Both the position numbers and the translations under genes were made by a program. Below are positions 34,266 through 42,135 of a stretch of DNA of 64,000 nucleotides, piece after piece. Position 1 is the stretch's first letter. Every line of letters begins with the position of its first letter. The stretch is from Chachezhania sediminis (GTDB taxonomy: Bacteria; Pseudomonadota; Alphaproteobacteria; Rhodobacterales; Rhodobacteraceae), in contig NZ_VOPH01000010.1 in the NCBI RefSeq assembly GCF_009765275.1, positions 62,001-126,000 of the forward strand, written 5' to 3'. The notes beneath the pieces were generated by a model. It saw only the letters and a program-made list of their open reading frames with translations, did no database searches and was not told the DNA's origin.

Positions 34266-36038
34266 TCAGTCGGTGGCAGAGACGGCGACGGTTTCGCGGT
34301 CCTCGGTCACGGCGCCGGCGCGGATCGCGGCCAGCAGGATGGGCAGGCGCGGACGGCCGACGATGGCGGTGACGCCGGCCTGGACGGCGATGGCAATGCC
34401 CTTGTCGTCGGACAGGGCGCCCCCGCCGGCGATCTGGGCGCCTTTCAGCAGGTCGGGCAGCCTTTGGATCTCGCTTCCGCCGTCGATCCGGTTCAGGTCC
34501 AGCGCGTTGGACGGGGCATTTTCGGGCAGGATCACCTTTACCGGGCTCATGCGTTCCGCGATGCGGGTCAGCTTCACAAGGCCGGCCAGCGCGGTTTCAT
34601 CCGGTTCCTGCACCGGCAGGGCGCCCTTCAGGATCAGCCCGTTCGCGCCGTCGACGGTGACGGTCTGGCCCTTCAGCGCCGTGACCGACCCGTCGCCGCA
34701 GCCGGTGACGCAGGGCACGCCCAGGGCGCGGCTGACTACGGCGGCGTGGCTGGTCGACCCGCCGCGTTCGGTGATCACGGCCATGGCGGCGATCATGCCG
34801 TGCAGGTCGTCGGGGCTGGTCGTTTCGCGCGCCAGGATCACCGCGGCGCCGTTGTTGGCCGACCGTTCGGCATCGTCGCTGTCGGTCACGACAAGCCCGA
34901 TCCCGATGCCGGGAGAGGCCGCTTCGCCCCGCGCCAGAACCTCGGCCGTTTCGGTGGCCCGTTCCGGCAGGCGGGGGGCCAGCAGGCTGCGCACCTGGTC
35001 TGGCGTGATCCGCGACAGGGCGGTCACCTCGTCGATGGCGCCTTCGTCCAGCATGTCGCAGGCGATCTTCAGCGCCGCCTCCGGCGCGCGCTTCGCGGCC
35101 CGGGATTGCAGCAGGTAAAGGGTTCCGTCCTGCACCGTGAACTCGATGTCCTGGACATCGCCGTTCTCGATCTCCAGCCGGCGGGCGGCTTTCAGAAGCT
35201 GGGCGTGGGCGTCGGGCAGCACGTCCTTCATCGTGTCGAGTGGGCGGGGCGTGAACTTGCCTGACACCACGTCCTCGCCCTGGGCATTGGCCAGGAACTC
35301 GCCATAGGGCGCCGGGTCGCCATCGACGGGATTGCGCGAGAACATGACGCCGGTGCCAGAGGTGGACCCCATATTGCCGAAGACCATGGCCTGCACGACA
35401 ACGGCGGTGCCCAGGTCGTCCGGGATGCCGTGGTGCTTGCGATACCGTTTGGCCCGGCGCGAGTCCCAGCTTTCGAAGACGGCCCGGACGGCGGCATGCA
35501 GCCGCTCCACCGGATCGGCGGGCAGTTCGCTGCCAGATGCGCCGCGGATCGCGGCCGCCCAATCCTCGGCCGTATCGTCGTTCGACAGGTTTCCGGCATC
35601 GGTCTTCAGCACGATATGGGCGTAAAGCTCATGGAACCGCCTGTGCGTGTCCCGGGCGAAGCCGGGGTCGTCGCATTCCGTGGCCAGCGCGGTTTCGGTC
35701 ACCGGCGTGATGCCCATGTTCAGGACTGTGTCCATCATCCCCGGCATCGAAATCGCGGCACCCGAACGGACGGAAACCAGCAGGGGAGACGGTCCCGCGC
35801 CATAGGTCCGGCCGGTTTCTTCCTCCAGCCAGCTGATCCCTTCGGCGATCTCGGCCTGCAGCCCGTCGGGGAAGGTCTTGCCGTCCTGGTAGGCGGCGCA
35901 GGCCTTGGTGGTGATCACGAAGGCGGGCGGCACCGTCAGGCCCAGCGAGGCCATGCGCGCCACCGACCAGCCCTTGCCGCCGATCAGCGCCTTGTCGGGC
36001 AGGTCCGCACCGTCGAGTTTCATGGTCCAGCGGGTCAT
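34266..36038 (-). CDS. PPDK-like phosphotransferase lacking the PEP-binding barrel
   Basis: A 590-residue protein equivalent to the N-terminal two-thirds of pyruvate phosphate dikinase. The ATP-grasp region is about residues 1-340 (LVSVRSGAAISMPGMMDTVL, GNMGSTSGTGVMFSRNP, DIEFTVQDGTLYLLQSR). The swivel domain carries phosphohistidine His431 in ERGGSTSHAAVV. The C-terminal PEP/pyruvate TIM barrel of about 350 residues is missing; only about 110 unrelated residues follow the swivel domain. It can plausibly form phosphohistidine from ATP but cannot bind pyruvate like PPDK, so it must pass the phosphate elsewhere. Phenylphosphate synthase is a precedent for such split systems. It is embedded between the biotin carrier and a winged-helix-like gene. 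Confidence 0.9.
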   Translation of the reverse strand: MTRWTMKLDGADLPDKALIGGKGWSVARMASLGLTVPPAFVITTKACAAYQDGKTFPDGLQAEIAEGISWLEEETGRTYGAGPSPLLVSVRSGAAISMPGMMDTVLNMGITPVTETALATECDDPGFARDTHRRFHELYAHIVLKTDAGNLSNDDTAEDWAAAIRGASGSELPADPVERLHAAVRAVFESWDSRRAKRYRKHHGIPDDLGTAVVVQAMVFGNMGSTSGTGVMFSRNPVDGDPAPYGEFLANAQGEDVVSGKFTPRPLDTMKDVLPDAHAQLLKAARRLEIENGDVQDIEFTVQDGTLYLLQSRAAKRAPEAALKIACDMLDEGAIDEVTALSRITPDQVRSLLAPRLPERATETAEVLARGEAASPGIGIGLVVTDSDDAERSANNGAAVILARETTSPDDLHGMIAAMAVITERGGSTSHAAVVSRALGVPCVTGCGDGSVTALKGQTVTVDGANGLILKGALPVQEPDETALAGLVKLTRIAERMSPVKVILPENAPSNALDLNRIDGGSEIQRLPDLLKGAQIAGGGALSDDKGIAIAVQAGVTAIVGRPRLPILLAAIRAGAVTEDRETVAVSATD

Positions 36039-36041
36039 GGC

Positions 36042-36647
36042 CTACTCCAGCCGCTCGCGTCCAAGGACGCGGATTAGGTCTTCGTGCATCTCGAACCAGG
36101 CGGTGTGGTAGCTTATGCAGGTCGCGTCCGAGACCCAGGCGATATCCCCGTCCTCGGCCTTTTCCAGCGCGGCCAGCAACAGGTCCTTCCAGACCCCCAG
36201 CCGGGGCAGGCCCGCGGCCAGACGGTCCAGGATCGGTTCGGCGCGTTCGTGCAGGTCGCCCAGTCTGTCGATGATCTTCTGGTCGTGTTCGGCGTCGGAA
36301 TGATCGTTGGGCATCGACTTGCCGCCGACCTCGATCGTCTGCCATTCGGTGATCAGGCTTTTCAGCTGCTCGTTCACCCGTTCGAAATCGTCATAGGCCT
36401 TTTGCAGCGCCTCGTCAGACCGCTGGCCGGCGAAGTCGCGGCCGTAACCCATTTTCAGCGCGACCTGCGCCGCGGGCTTCAGCATGTACTTGTCGCCCGA
36501 CTTCATCGCCCGCCCGCTGTCGACCGCGGCATTCAGGTGCTGTTCCGTCGCCGTTGCGTCCAGACCGGTGATCGCGGCGACCTCGGCGGCCGAGCCGTGC
36601 TTCTTGATCGCAAGCCCGTGCAGCGCAAGCTGGGGGTCCTTCATCAT
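36042..36647 (-). CDS. Unrecognised 201-aa helical protein with winged-helix-like N-terminus
   Basis: A 201-residue protein. The ATG at 36647 overlaps the ligase stop (TGATG) and has AGGAAG just upstream. Residues 1-60 look like a winged helix (KKHGSAAEVAAITGLDATAT then a GDKYMLKP wing). Residues 75-200 are strongly helical and acidic, with a conserved-looking tail (WVSDATCISYHTAWFEMHED). I do not recognise a family with certainty. Its place directly before the PPDK-like gene (3-bp gap) suggests an accessory or regulatory subunit of the phosphotransferase rather than a DNA-binding regulator. Confidence 0.8.
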   Translation of the reverse strand: MMKDPQLALHGLAIKKHGSAAEVAAITGLDATATEQHLNAAVDSGRAMKSGDKYMLKPAAQVALKMGYGRDFAGQRSDEALQKAYDDFERVNEQLKSLITEWQTIEVGGKSMPNDHSDAEHDQKIIDRLGDLHERAEPILDRLAAGLPRLGVWKDLLLAALEKAEDGDIAWVSDATCISYHTAWFEMHEDLIRVLGRERLE

Positions 36648-38122
36648 CACGATACTTCCTCTTTCTTGGCAGCGGCGACCAGCCGGTCCCGGACGGACCG
36701 CCGCAGGATCTTGCCCGCGCCGCTTTTCGGCAGTTCGTCCCAAATCATGACGGCCTTGGGCGCCTTGTGCCCGGCCAGCTGTGCCCGCGCGTGGGACAGG
36801 ACCGTGTCGGCGTTCAGCCCCCCGGCCCCTGCGACGACCGCCACCACCCGGTCGCCCCATTTTTCGTCCGGCAGGCCAACGACGGCGGCTTCGACCACGC
36901 CGTCGACCTCCAGCAGGACGTCCTCGACCTCGCGCGGGTAGACGTTGTAGCCGCCGGAAATCAGCATGTCGTTCTTGCGGTCGAGGATGTAGAAGAACCC
37001 GTCCTGGTCCATCCGCCCCACGTCGCCGGTATGCAGCCAGCCATTGCGGAACGCCTTTTCGGTCGCTTCGGGGCGGTTCCAGTAATAGGCCATGGTCTGC
37101 GGCCCGCGGCAGCAGATCTCGCCCGTCTCGCCCACCGGGACCTCCCGGTCGTCATCATCCAGCACGCGAACCTCCACCATCGTGAAGGGGCGCCCGCAGG
37201 ATCCGATCCGGTCATGGTCTTCGGGCTTCAGGCAGGTGATCACCATCGGGCTTTCCGCCTGCCCGTAGGTCTGGGCGAAGATCCGGCCAAAGCGGTCTTC
37301 GGCCTTGCGCAGGACGCTTTCGGCGATGGGCGATGCGCCATAGGCGATGCGGCGGTACTTGAAATCGGCGCCCGCGCAGGCGGGATCTGCCAGGACCATG
37401 GCCAGCATCGTTGGCACCAGGAAGGTCATCGTGGCACCGGTCGACTGCGAAAGCGCGATGAATTCCGCCGCGTCGAACTTGGTCATGGTCATCGACCGCA
37501 CACCGCGCACGAGCGCAGGCAGGAAGAACGCGCCCGAGGCATGGGCGATGGGTGCTGCATGCAGGAAGGTGTCGCCCTCGGCCATGCCCGGCATCAGGTC
37601 CATGAGAAAGGCCGACAGTTCGGCCAGTTCCCCGCGTTCGGTCAGCGTCACCGCCTTGGGCTTGCCCGTCGTCCCGCCGGTGTACCCCATGCGATAGGGT
37701 GCATCCAGTTCGCGCGGCACCTCGCAGGGGGTGTCCGATCCCCCGTCGATCATCGCGGTCAGTTCGGACAGGGAAATCGAACGTTCCACCGGCAGGCCCG
37801 GCATCTCGTGGTGGATCACGGCGCGGGACTGGCTGTCGGTCAGCTTGTAGGAATGATCGTCGAAGGTTTCGCGGGTGTTCATGCCGACGCGCACAAGACC
37901 GGCCTTGGCCAGCGCGTAATACGCGACGATGCATTCCATCGAATTCGGCAGCAGCACGCCCACCCGGTCGCCGGGCTCCAGCCCGCTGGCCAGAAGCGCA
38001 TTGCCCAGCCGGTTGGTGGCGGCGTCGAAATCGGCGAAACTCAGCACCCGGCCGTCCTGTTCAAGACAGGGCGCGTCCTTGTACTGGCGTGCGGCACGCC
38101 GGATCAGGGATCCGATTTGCAT
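36647..38122 (-). CDS. Acyl-CoA ligase (AMP-forming)
   Basis: A 491-residue ANL ligase. The P-loop is GYTGGTTGKPKAV (TGG instead of TSG). It has a YGQAESP motif, HTGDVGRMDQDGFFY, and the final catalytic Lys in SGAGKILRR. The ATG at 38122 is preferred over one at 38161, which lies inside a hairpin. It forms a CoA thioester through an acyl-adenylate. Translational overlap with the 201-aa gene shows it belongs to the phosphotransferase/carboxylase operon. In the proposed pathway it activates the carboxylated product. Confidence 0.92.
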   Translation of the reverse strand: MQIGSLIRRAARQYKDAPCLEQDGRVLSFADFDAATNRLGNALLASGLEPGDRVGVLLPNSMECIVAYYALAKAGLVRVGMNTRETFDDHSYKLTDSQSRAVIHHEMPGLPVERSISLSELTAMIDGGSDTPCEVPRELDAPYRMGYTGGTTGKPKAVTLTERGELAELSAFLMDLMPGMAEGDTFLHAAPIAHASGAFFLPALVRGVRSMTMTKFDAAEFIALSQSTGATMTFLVPTMLAMVLADPACAGADFKYRRIAYGASPIAESVLRKAEDRFGRIFAQTYGQAESPMVITCLKPEDHDRIGSCGRPFTMVEVRVLDDDDREVPVGETGEICCRGPQTMAYYWNRPEATEKAFRNGWLHTGDVGRMDQDGFFYILDRKNDMLISGGYNVYPREVEDVLLEVDGVVEAAVVGLPDEKWGDRVVAVVAGAGGLNADTVLSHARAQLAGHKAPKAVMIWDELPKSGAGKILRRSVRDRLVAAAKKEEVS

Positions 38123-38150
38123 GGGTCCAAACCTTCGTTGAGAATGGTGG

Positions 38151-38171
38151 GGGAGGGGCATGGCCCCTCCC
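38151..38171 (-). terminator. Intra-operon hairpin
   Basis: A 9-bp perfect stem (GGGAGGGGC/GCCCCTCCC, 3-base loop) lies between the stop of the 517-aa gene and the ligase start, with no poly-T. It probably acts as a partial attenuator or RNA-stability element. If it fully terminated, the ligase would need its own promoter. Confidence 0.5.
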
Positions 38172-38179
38172 GGTCGTGA

Positions 38180-39733
38180 TCAGTCGCGCAGCGCCTCGAC
38201 ATCCTGACGGGAGAGCGTGGAGCCCTTGCCCGACAGTTTCCGCGATGTGCCCTGCGAAATGGCATAGAGCGCATCGGCCTTGTCCGACCCGGCGTTGTAC
38301 TTCACCCAAGTATCGCACAGGAACCGGTTCTCGGGCGCCACGGCAGCGGGGGTGAAGTCCTGGCTTGCCTTGTTGTACTGGGCCAGGGACATCTTGCCCC
38401 TGGTCGTCGTGTAGACGTCCTTCTTCTCGGGCAGATTCGTGACACCCGGATAGACCGGCCCGCAGGTCGGGGTATAGCCTTCACCCGACAGGACCGAATA
38501 GGGGATCGGCGTGTACATTCGCGTCGGCGCGTTCGAATGCATCATCATCGAATAGTCCGACAGCTTCTGGCTGGGGTTCGACAGAAGGCCCACCAGTTCG
38601 CCCAGCACGTCGCGGCCGTATTCGTCGTTCAGAAGCGGCCGGAACCGTTCCGCGCGTTCGTCCACCTTCATCCAGTCGTCCACGTCATAGACGCCGGCGA
38701 CATGGGCCAGATCCTTGACGATGCCGAAATAGGTGATGGCGCCCGCATCCAGCATCTGGTCGCGGCTGTAGCCGGCGATCCGTTTCCAGAGGTTGTTCAT
38801 CGCCTCCTTCACCTGACCGTCCAGCTTGCGGAACATGGCGATCAGGCTTTCGCGGCTTTCCATGCCCAGCGGCACATAGCCTTCGGACAGGTTGTCCGAG
38901 GTATATAGGCCCACGCCCACCAGCTTCTCGGCCGTGAATTCGGGCTCTGCCTCGAAGCTGCCCCAATCGTCCACCAGATAAAAATGGCAGTCCTTGGCGG
39001 CCATGGTTACGGTGATGTTGTTGTATTCCACCCCTTCGGCCACGCCGTCCAGCCAGGGGAAATCGCTTTCTGCAAGATCCATGAAATCGCGGACGATCAT
39101 TTCCGAATTGTCGGTCAGCTTGTAAGGGCCGTGGTTGTGCAGGCTGATCCGGCTTTCGCAGGAAATCAGGAACCCATACTGCGAGGCCGAGGCCATGAAC
39201 GCATGCGCCGCCTCGTGCAGTTCGTCGCCTTCGGCACAGGCATAGAGATCGGAATGGAAGACCTGCGCCTGCCGTTCCGACAGGATCTGTGCGCGGTGGC
39301 CGTACTGGACGCGGCTCATGTGGCCGTCATTGCGATAGAGCGCGAGCTGGAAGCGTTTCCAGAAGTCCATCACGTACATCACGTCCTCGATCGCGTCCGT
39401 GGGCTTGATGACGCCCAGGTTGATCAGCCATTCGCGGCCCAGCAGGTAGAAGTTCGGCAGGCCCCAGCTGACACCCGGTGCGCGGTGCTTCATCGCCATC
39501 TCGCGCGAACGGTCACCCAGTTCCTCGGCCGACATCCGCGTCTCGATCTTCCGCAGAAGCGACGGGTAGCGGTAGAACGCCATGAGGTAGCTCAGCATCA
39601 TGTAGGACGGCACCGGGAACAGCTTGGATTCCTGCACGGTGCGGGTGACGCAAAGCCAATAGCTTTCATCGACGTTCTGCTGGATCAAGTTGTTGGTTTC
39701 CAGCAACTGGCCGTAGGTCAGCGGTAGTGCCAT
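38180..39733 (-). CDS. Unrecognised 517-aa protein beside PEP-synthase-like subunits
   Basis: A 517-residue soluble protein with a good ribosome site (GGGAGGAGACAACTC) and no signal peptide or membrane segment. I cannot assign a family. It is rich in aromatic residues, and its first half has many His residues (HRAPGVSWGLPNF, SRVQYGHRAQILS, ELHEAAHAFM, SLHNHGPYKL). Its second half has a helical MKVDERAERFRPLLNDEYG region. It lies 24 bp after the swivel-histidine gene in the same operon. The context suggests it is the substrate-binding subunit of a split PEP-synthase-like phosphotransferase, replacing the PEP/pyruvate barrel. This is inference only. Confidence 0.88.
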   Translation of the reverse strand: MALPLTYGQLLETNNLIQQNVDESYWLCVTRTVQESKLFPVPSYMMLSYLMAFYRYPSLLRKIETRMSAEELGDRSREMAMKHRAPGVSWGLPNFYLLGREWLINLGVIKPTDAIEDVMYVMDFWKRFQLALYRNDGHMSRVQYGHRAQILSERQAQVFHSDLYACAEGDELHEAAHAFMASASQYGFLISCESRISLHNHGPYKLTDNSEMIVRDFMDLAESDFPWLDGVAEGVEYNNITVTMAAKDCHFYLVDDWGSFEAEPEFTAEKLVGVGLYTSDNLSEGYVPLGMESRESLIAMFRKLDGQVKEAMNNLWKRIAGYSRDQMLDAGAITYFGIVKDLAHVAGVYDVDDWMKVDERAERFRPLLNDEYGRDVLGELVGLLSNPSQKLSDYSMMMHSNAPTRMYTPIPYSVLSGEGYTPTCGPVYPGVTNLPEKKDVYTTTRGKMSLAQYNKASQDFTPAAVAPENRFLCDTWVKYNAGSDKADALYAISQGTSRKLSGKGSTLSRQDVEALRD

Positions 39734-39757
39734 GAGTTGTCTCCTCCCTCGCGCGGC

Positions 39758-40504
39758 TCAGTCGGCCGATGCCACGCGCCAGACCTTCGCGGTCCGGTCG
39801 ACGTTCTTCTGGTAATCGGCGGCGGTCTTCGGATCGGCGGTGCATTCGAAGCGCACCGTGTCGCCCTGCCGGATGCCGCTGATCTTGGCGTTCATCAGGC
39901 ATGGCACGCCGTATTCGCGGGTCAGGATACCCAGGTGCGACCGGGTCGACCCGCCGGCACAGATCACGCCCTTGAACTGGTCCAGGATCGGCGCAGTCAG
40001 CGTGCCGCCGCTGTCGTCTATGATGGCGATGGTGTTATCCGGCACACCTTCTTCCAGGAACTTCATGACCTGCATGGGCGACCGGACATAGCGCGCGATG
40101 CCTTCGCAATCGGTCGGATAGCGGGCCACGTTATCGCCCTGTCCGCGCTGTTCCAGATTGCCGTCCGGGCCGGTGACCGCATCTTCATGTTCGAAGCTGA
40201 ATTTCGCCATGTCGGCATCCGAGACGCCTTCGATCGGCTTGTAGACGTCGGGACGTTCCTGTGGCGAGATCGCGGCCGACCAGTCGAACAGGTGGCCGGC
40301 GTCCAGCATCATCTTCTCGACGCCCGCCATGTCCTCGGCCGTGATCAGGGCATAGGACTTGTCGAAGACGAAGCTGTCCCAGTGCCCGCCGGACGCGGCC
40401 AGTTTGGTCCGAACGATTTCCTTGACCGCAGCGTGAAAGGCATCGACCGTCGGTGAAGCGTTGGCGTCTCCGAACTTGTCGGAGTCGACATAGAGTTTGA
40501 CCAT
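39758..40504 (-). CDS. Stand-alone PEP-utiliser swivel (phosphohistidine) protein
   Basis: A 248-residue protein. Its C-terminal half (about residues 155-222) is the mobile phosphohistidine domain of PEP synthase/PPDK, with the catalytic His190 in AGGSTRSHLGILTREYGVPC. The N-terminal 150 residues have no clear match. No ATP-grasp is present, so the phosphate must come from another subunit, most likely the PPDK-like protein at 34266. The ATG at 40504 has a GGGAGGGA site. It is the first gene of the long operon, with a TTGTATAACAA operator 97 bp upstream. Compare the His-carrying subunit of phenylphosphate synthase. Confidence 0.88.
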   Translation of the reverse strand: MVKLYVDSDKFGDANASPTVDAFHAAVKEIVRTKLAASGGHWDSFVFDKSYALITAEDMAGVEKMMLDAGHLFDWSAAISPQERPDVYKPIEGVSDADMAKFSFEHEDAVTGPDGNLEQRGQGDNVARYPTDCEGIARYVRSPMQVMKFLEEGVPDNTIAIIDDSGGTLTAPILDQFKGVICAGGSTRSHLGILTREYGVPCLMNAKISGIRQGDTVRFECTADPKTAADYQKNVDRTAKVWRVASAD

Positions 40505-40600
40505 GATTTCCCTCCCTTGGCGACGACCGCCCTCCAGCCAGTCTTCGCAGGTCCGACTTTGCGTGGACGGACCTAAGCTGTCAACAATCTTAAGACAAAA

Positions 40601-40611
40601 TTGTATAACAA
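40601..40611. promoter_or_regulatory. GntR-type operator TTGTATAACAA
   Basis: A perfect TTGT-N3-ACAA in an AT-rich patch of a 116-bp gap, upstream of the swivel-protein operon and directly after the stop of the preceding ligase gene. It marks an internal promoter region under the same control as the GntR gene. Confidence 0.7.
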
Positions 40612-40620
40612 TTTCGGCTC

Positions 40621-42135
40621 TCAATGCTCGAAGGATGAAAAGTCCTTGCGCAACAGCGCCTTGAGTACCTTTCCTGCGGCATTTCTGGGCAGGTTTTCGC
40701 GGATTTCATAGTGTTTCGGCCGCTTGAAACGGGCCAGCCGGTCCAGGCACATCGCGTCGAGTGATTCCGGTTCCGGCGTGCGGCCGGCGCGCGGCACGAC
40801 CAGGGCCAGGACCTCCTCGCCCCATTCGGGATGGGGGCGGCCGATCACGGCGACTTCGGCCACGTCGGGATGGCGGCTCAGCACATCCTCGACCTCGCGG
40901 GCATAGACATTCATGCCGCCGGAAATGATCACATCCTTGATACGGTCCATCAGCGACAGCCGCCCGCGGTGGTCGAAGATCCCGATATCGCCGGTGTGAA
41001 GCCACCCGCCGGCCAGCGCTTCCGCCGTCGCTTCGGGCCGGTTCAGATAGCCCTGCATGACCGTGGGACCGGCGACGCAGACCTCTCCGGGCGTGCCCGG
41101 TGGCACGTCCTTGCCGTCCGGGTCCAGCAGCCTGACGGCGGTCGCGGAACGTGGGACACCGACCGAGACGATGCCGGCCTCGTCGTCGTCTTCGATGGCC
41201 CGGGCGATGGCATGGCGGTCATTGGCGGTGATGGTGCAGGGGGTTTCGCCCTGCCCGTACCCGTTCCAGAGCCGCGGTCCGAAGGTATCGACCGCATCGC
41301 GAACATCCTGCGCCAGGATCGGCCCGGCGCCGGTCAGGACGGTGCGGACATGGGCGGACAAGTCCCCGATCCCGTCCCGCCGCATCCGTGACAGCAGGGT
41401 CGTGGGGGCAAAGAAGGTGACCTGTTCCCGGGCCTTCAGGACCTCGCGCATCTCGTCCGCATCGTACCCGCCCGAGGCCATCAGCACATGTTCCGCCCCC
41501 CGCGCCACGAAGCTGAGCCCGATAAGGCCCGAGGCATGGGAGGTGGCGGCCAGGTGCAGCAGGCTGTCGGCCGGCTCCAGCTGGTCGACATCCGCCAGAT
41601 AGGCCGTGGTCATGGCCAGAAGGTTGGCATGGGTCAGGACGGCCCCCTTGGGCGCGCCGGTGGTACCCGAGGTATAGAAGACCCATGCCGGATCCGTCAG
41701 GGCGCGGGCCTGAAGGGTGACAGGGTCTTCAGTCCCGGCCCGCCGGGCCTCGGCCGTGCCATGCGAGAGGATGGGCAGGTGCGGTGCCACAGATGCCAGC
41801 GAGGCCGCAAGGTCCAAGTCGGCGACCACCAGTTTCGGCGCCAGATCGTCGGCGATCCCGGCCATTTCCTTCGCGTGCAGCGTGGCATTGACCGGCGCAG
41901 CCACGAACCCGCCCCACCAGCAACCGAAGAGATACGAGAAATAGCGGTGGTTGTTCTTCATCGCCAGCATCACACGGTCGCCGGGCGTCAGGCCCCGCTT
42001 CGCCAGGTGCGCCGCGAAACCGGCCGCCAACCGGGCAAGGCCTTCATAGGTGAGACGCACCTCGTTTCCGACCGACATGGCCGGCCTTTCGGGATGGCTT
42101 CGGGCCGCGATGGCCAGGAGATGTGCGATGTTCAC
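40621..42135 (-). CDS. Acyl-CoA ligase (AMP-forming)
   Basis: A 504-residue ANL ligase starting at a GTG that overlaps the preceding thiolase stop as GTGA. The P-loop is FYTSGTTGAPKG, with NGYGQGETP, HTGDIGIFDHRGR, and the terminal Lys in AAGKVLKALL. A much longer open frame upstream is an antisense shadow of the thiolase and is not used. It forms a second CoA-ligase activity in region 2, coupled to an SCP2-like thiolase. Confidence 0.92.
   Translation of the reverse strand: MNIAHLLAIAARSHPERPAMSVGNEVRLTYEGLARLAAGFAAHLAKRGLTPGDRVMLAMKNNHRYFSYLFGCWWGGFVAAPVNATLHAKEMAGIADDLAPKLVVADLDLAASLASVAPHLPILSHGTAEARRAGTEDPVTLQARALTDPAWVFYTSGTTGAPKGAVLTHANLLAMTTAYLADVDQLEPADSLLHLAATSHASGLIGLSFVARGAEHVLMASGGYDADEMREVLKAREQVTFFAPTTLLSRMRRDGIGDLSAHVRTVLTGAGPILAQDVRDAVDTFGPRLWNGYGQGETPCTITANDRHAIARAIEDDDEAGIVSVGVPRSATAVRLLDPDGKDVPPGTPGEVCVAGPTVMQGYLNRPEATAEALAGGWLHTGDIGIFDHRGRLSLMDRIKDVIISGGMNVYAREVEDVLSRHPDVAEVAVIGRPHPEWGEEVLALVVPRAGRTPEPESLDAMCLDRLARFKRPKHYEIRENLPRNAAGKVLKALLRKDFSSFEH

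Noticed and set aside
38123-38161. Earlier ATG for the ligase at 38161
   Set aside because: It lies in a 9-bp hairpin and lacks a ribosome site. The ATG at 38122 begins the family sequence.
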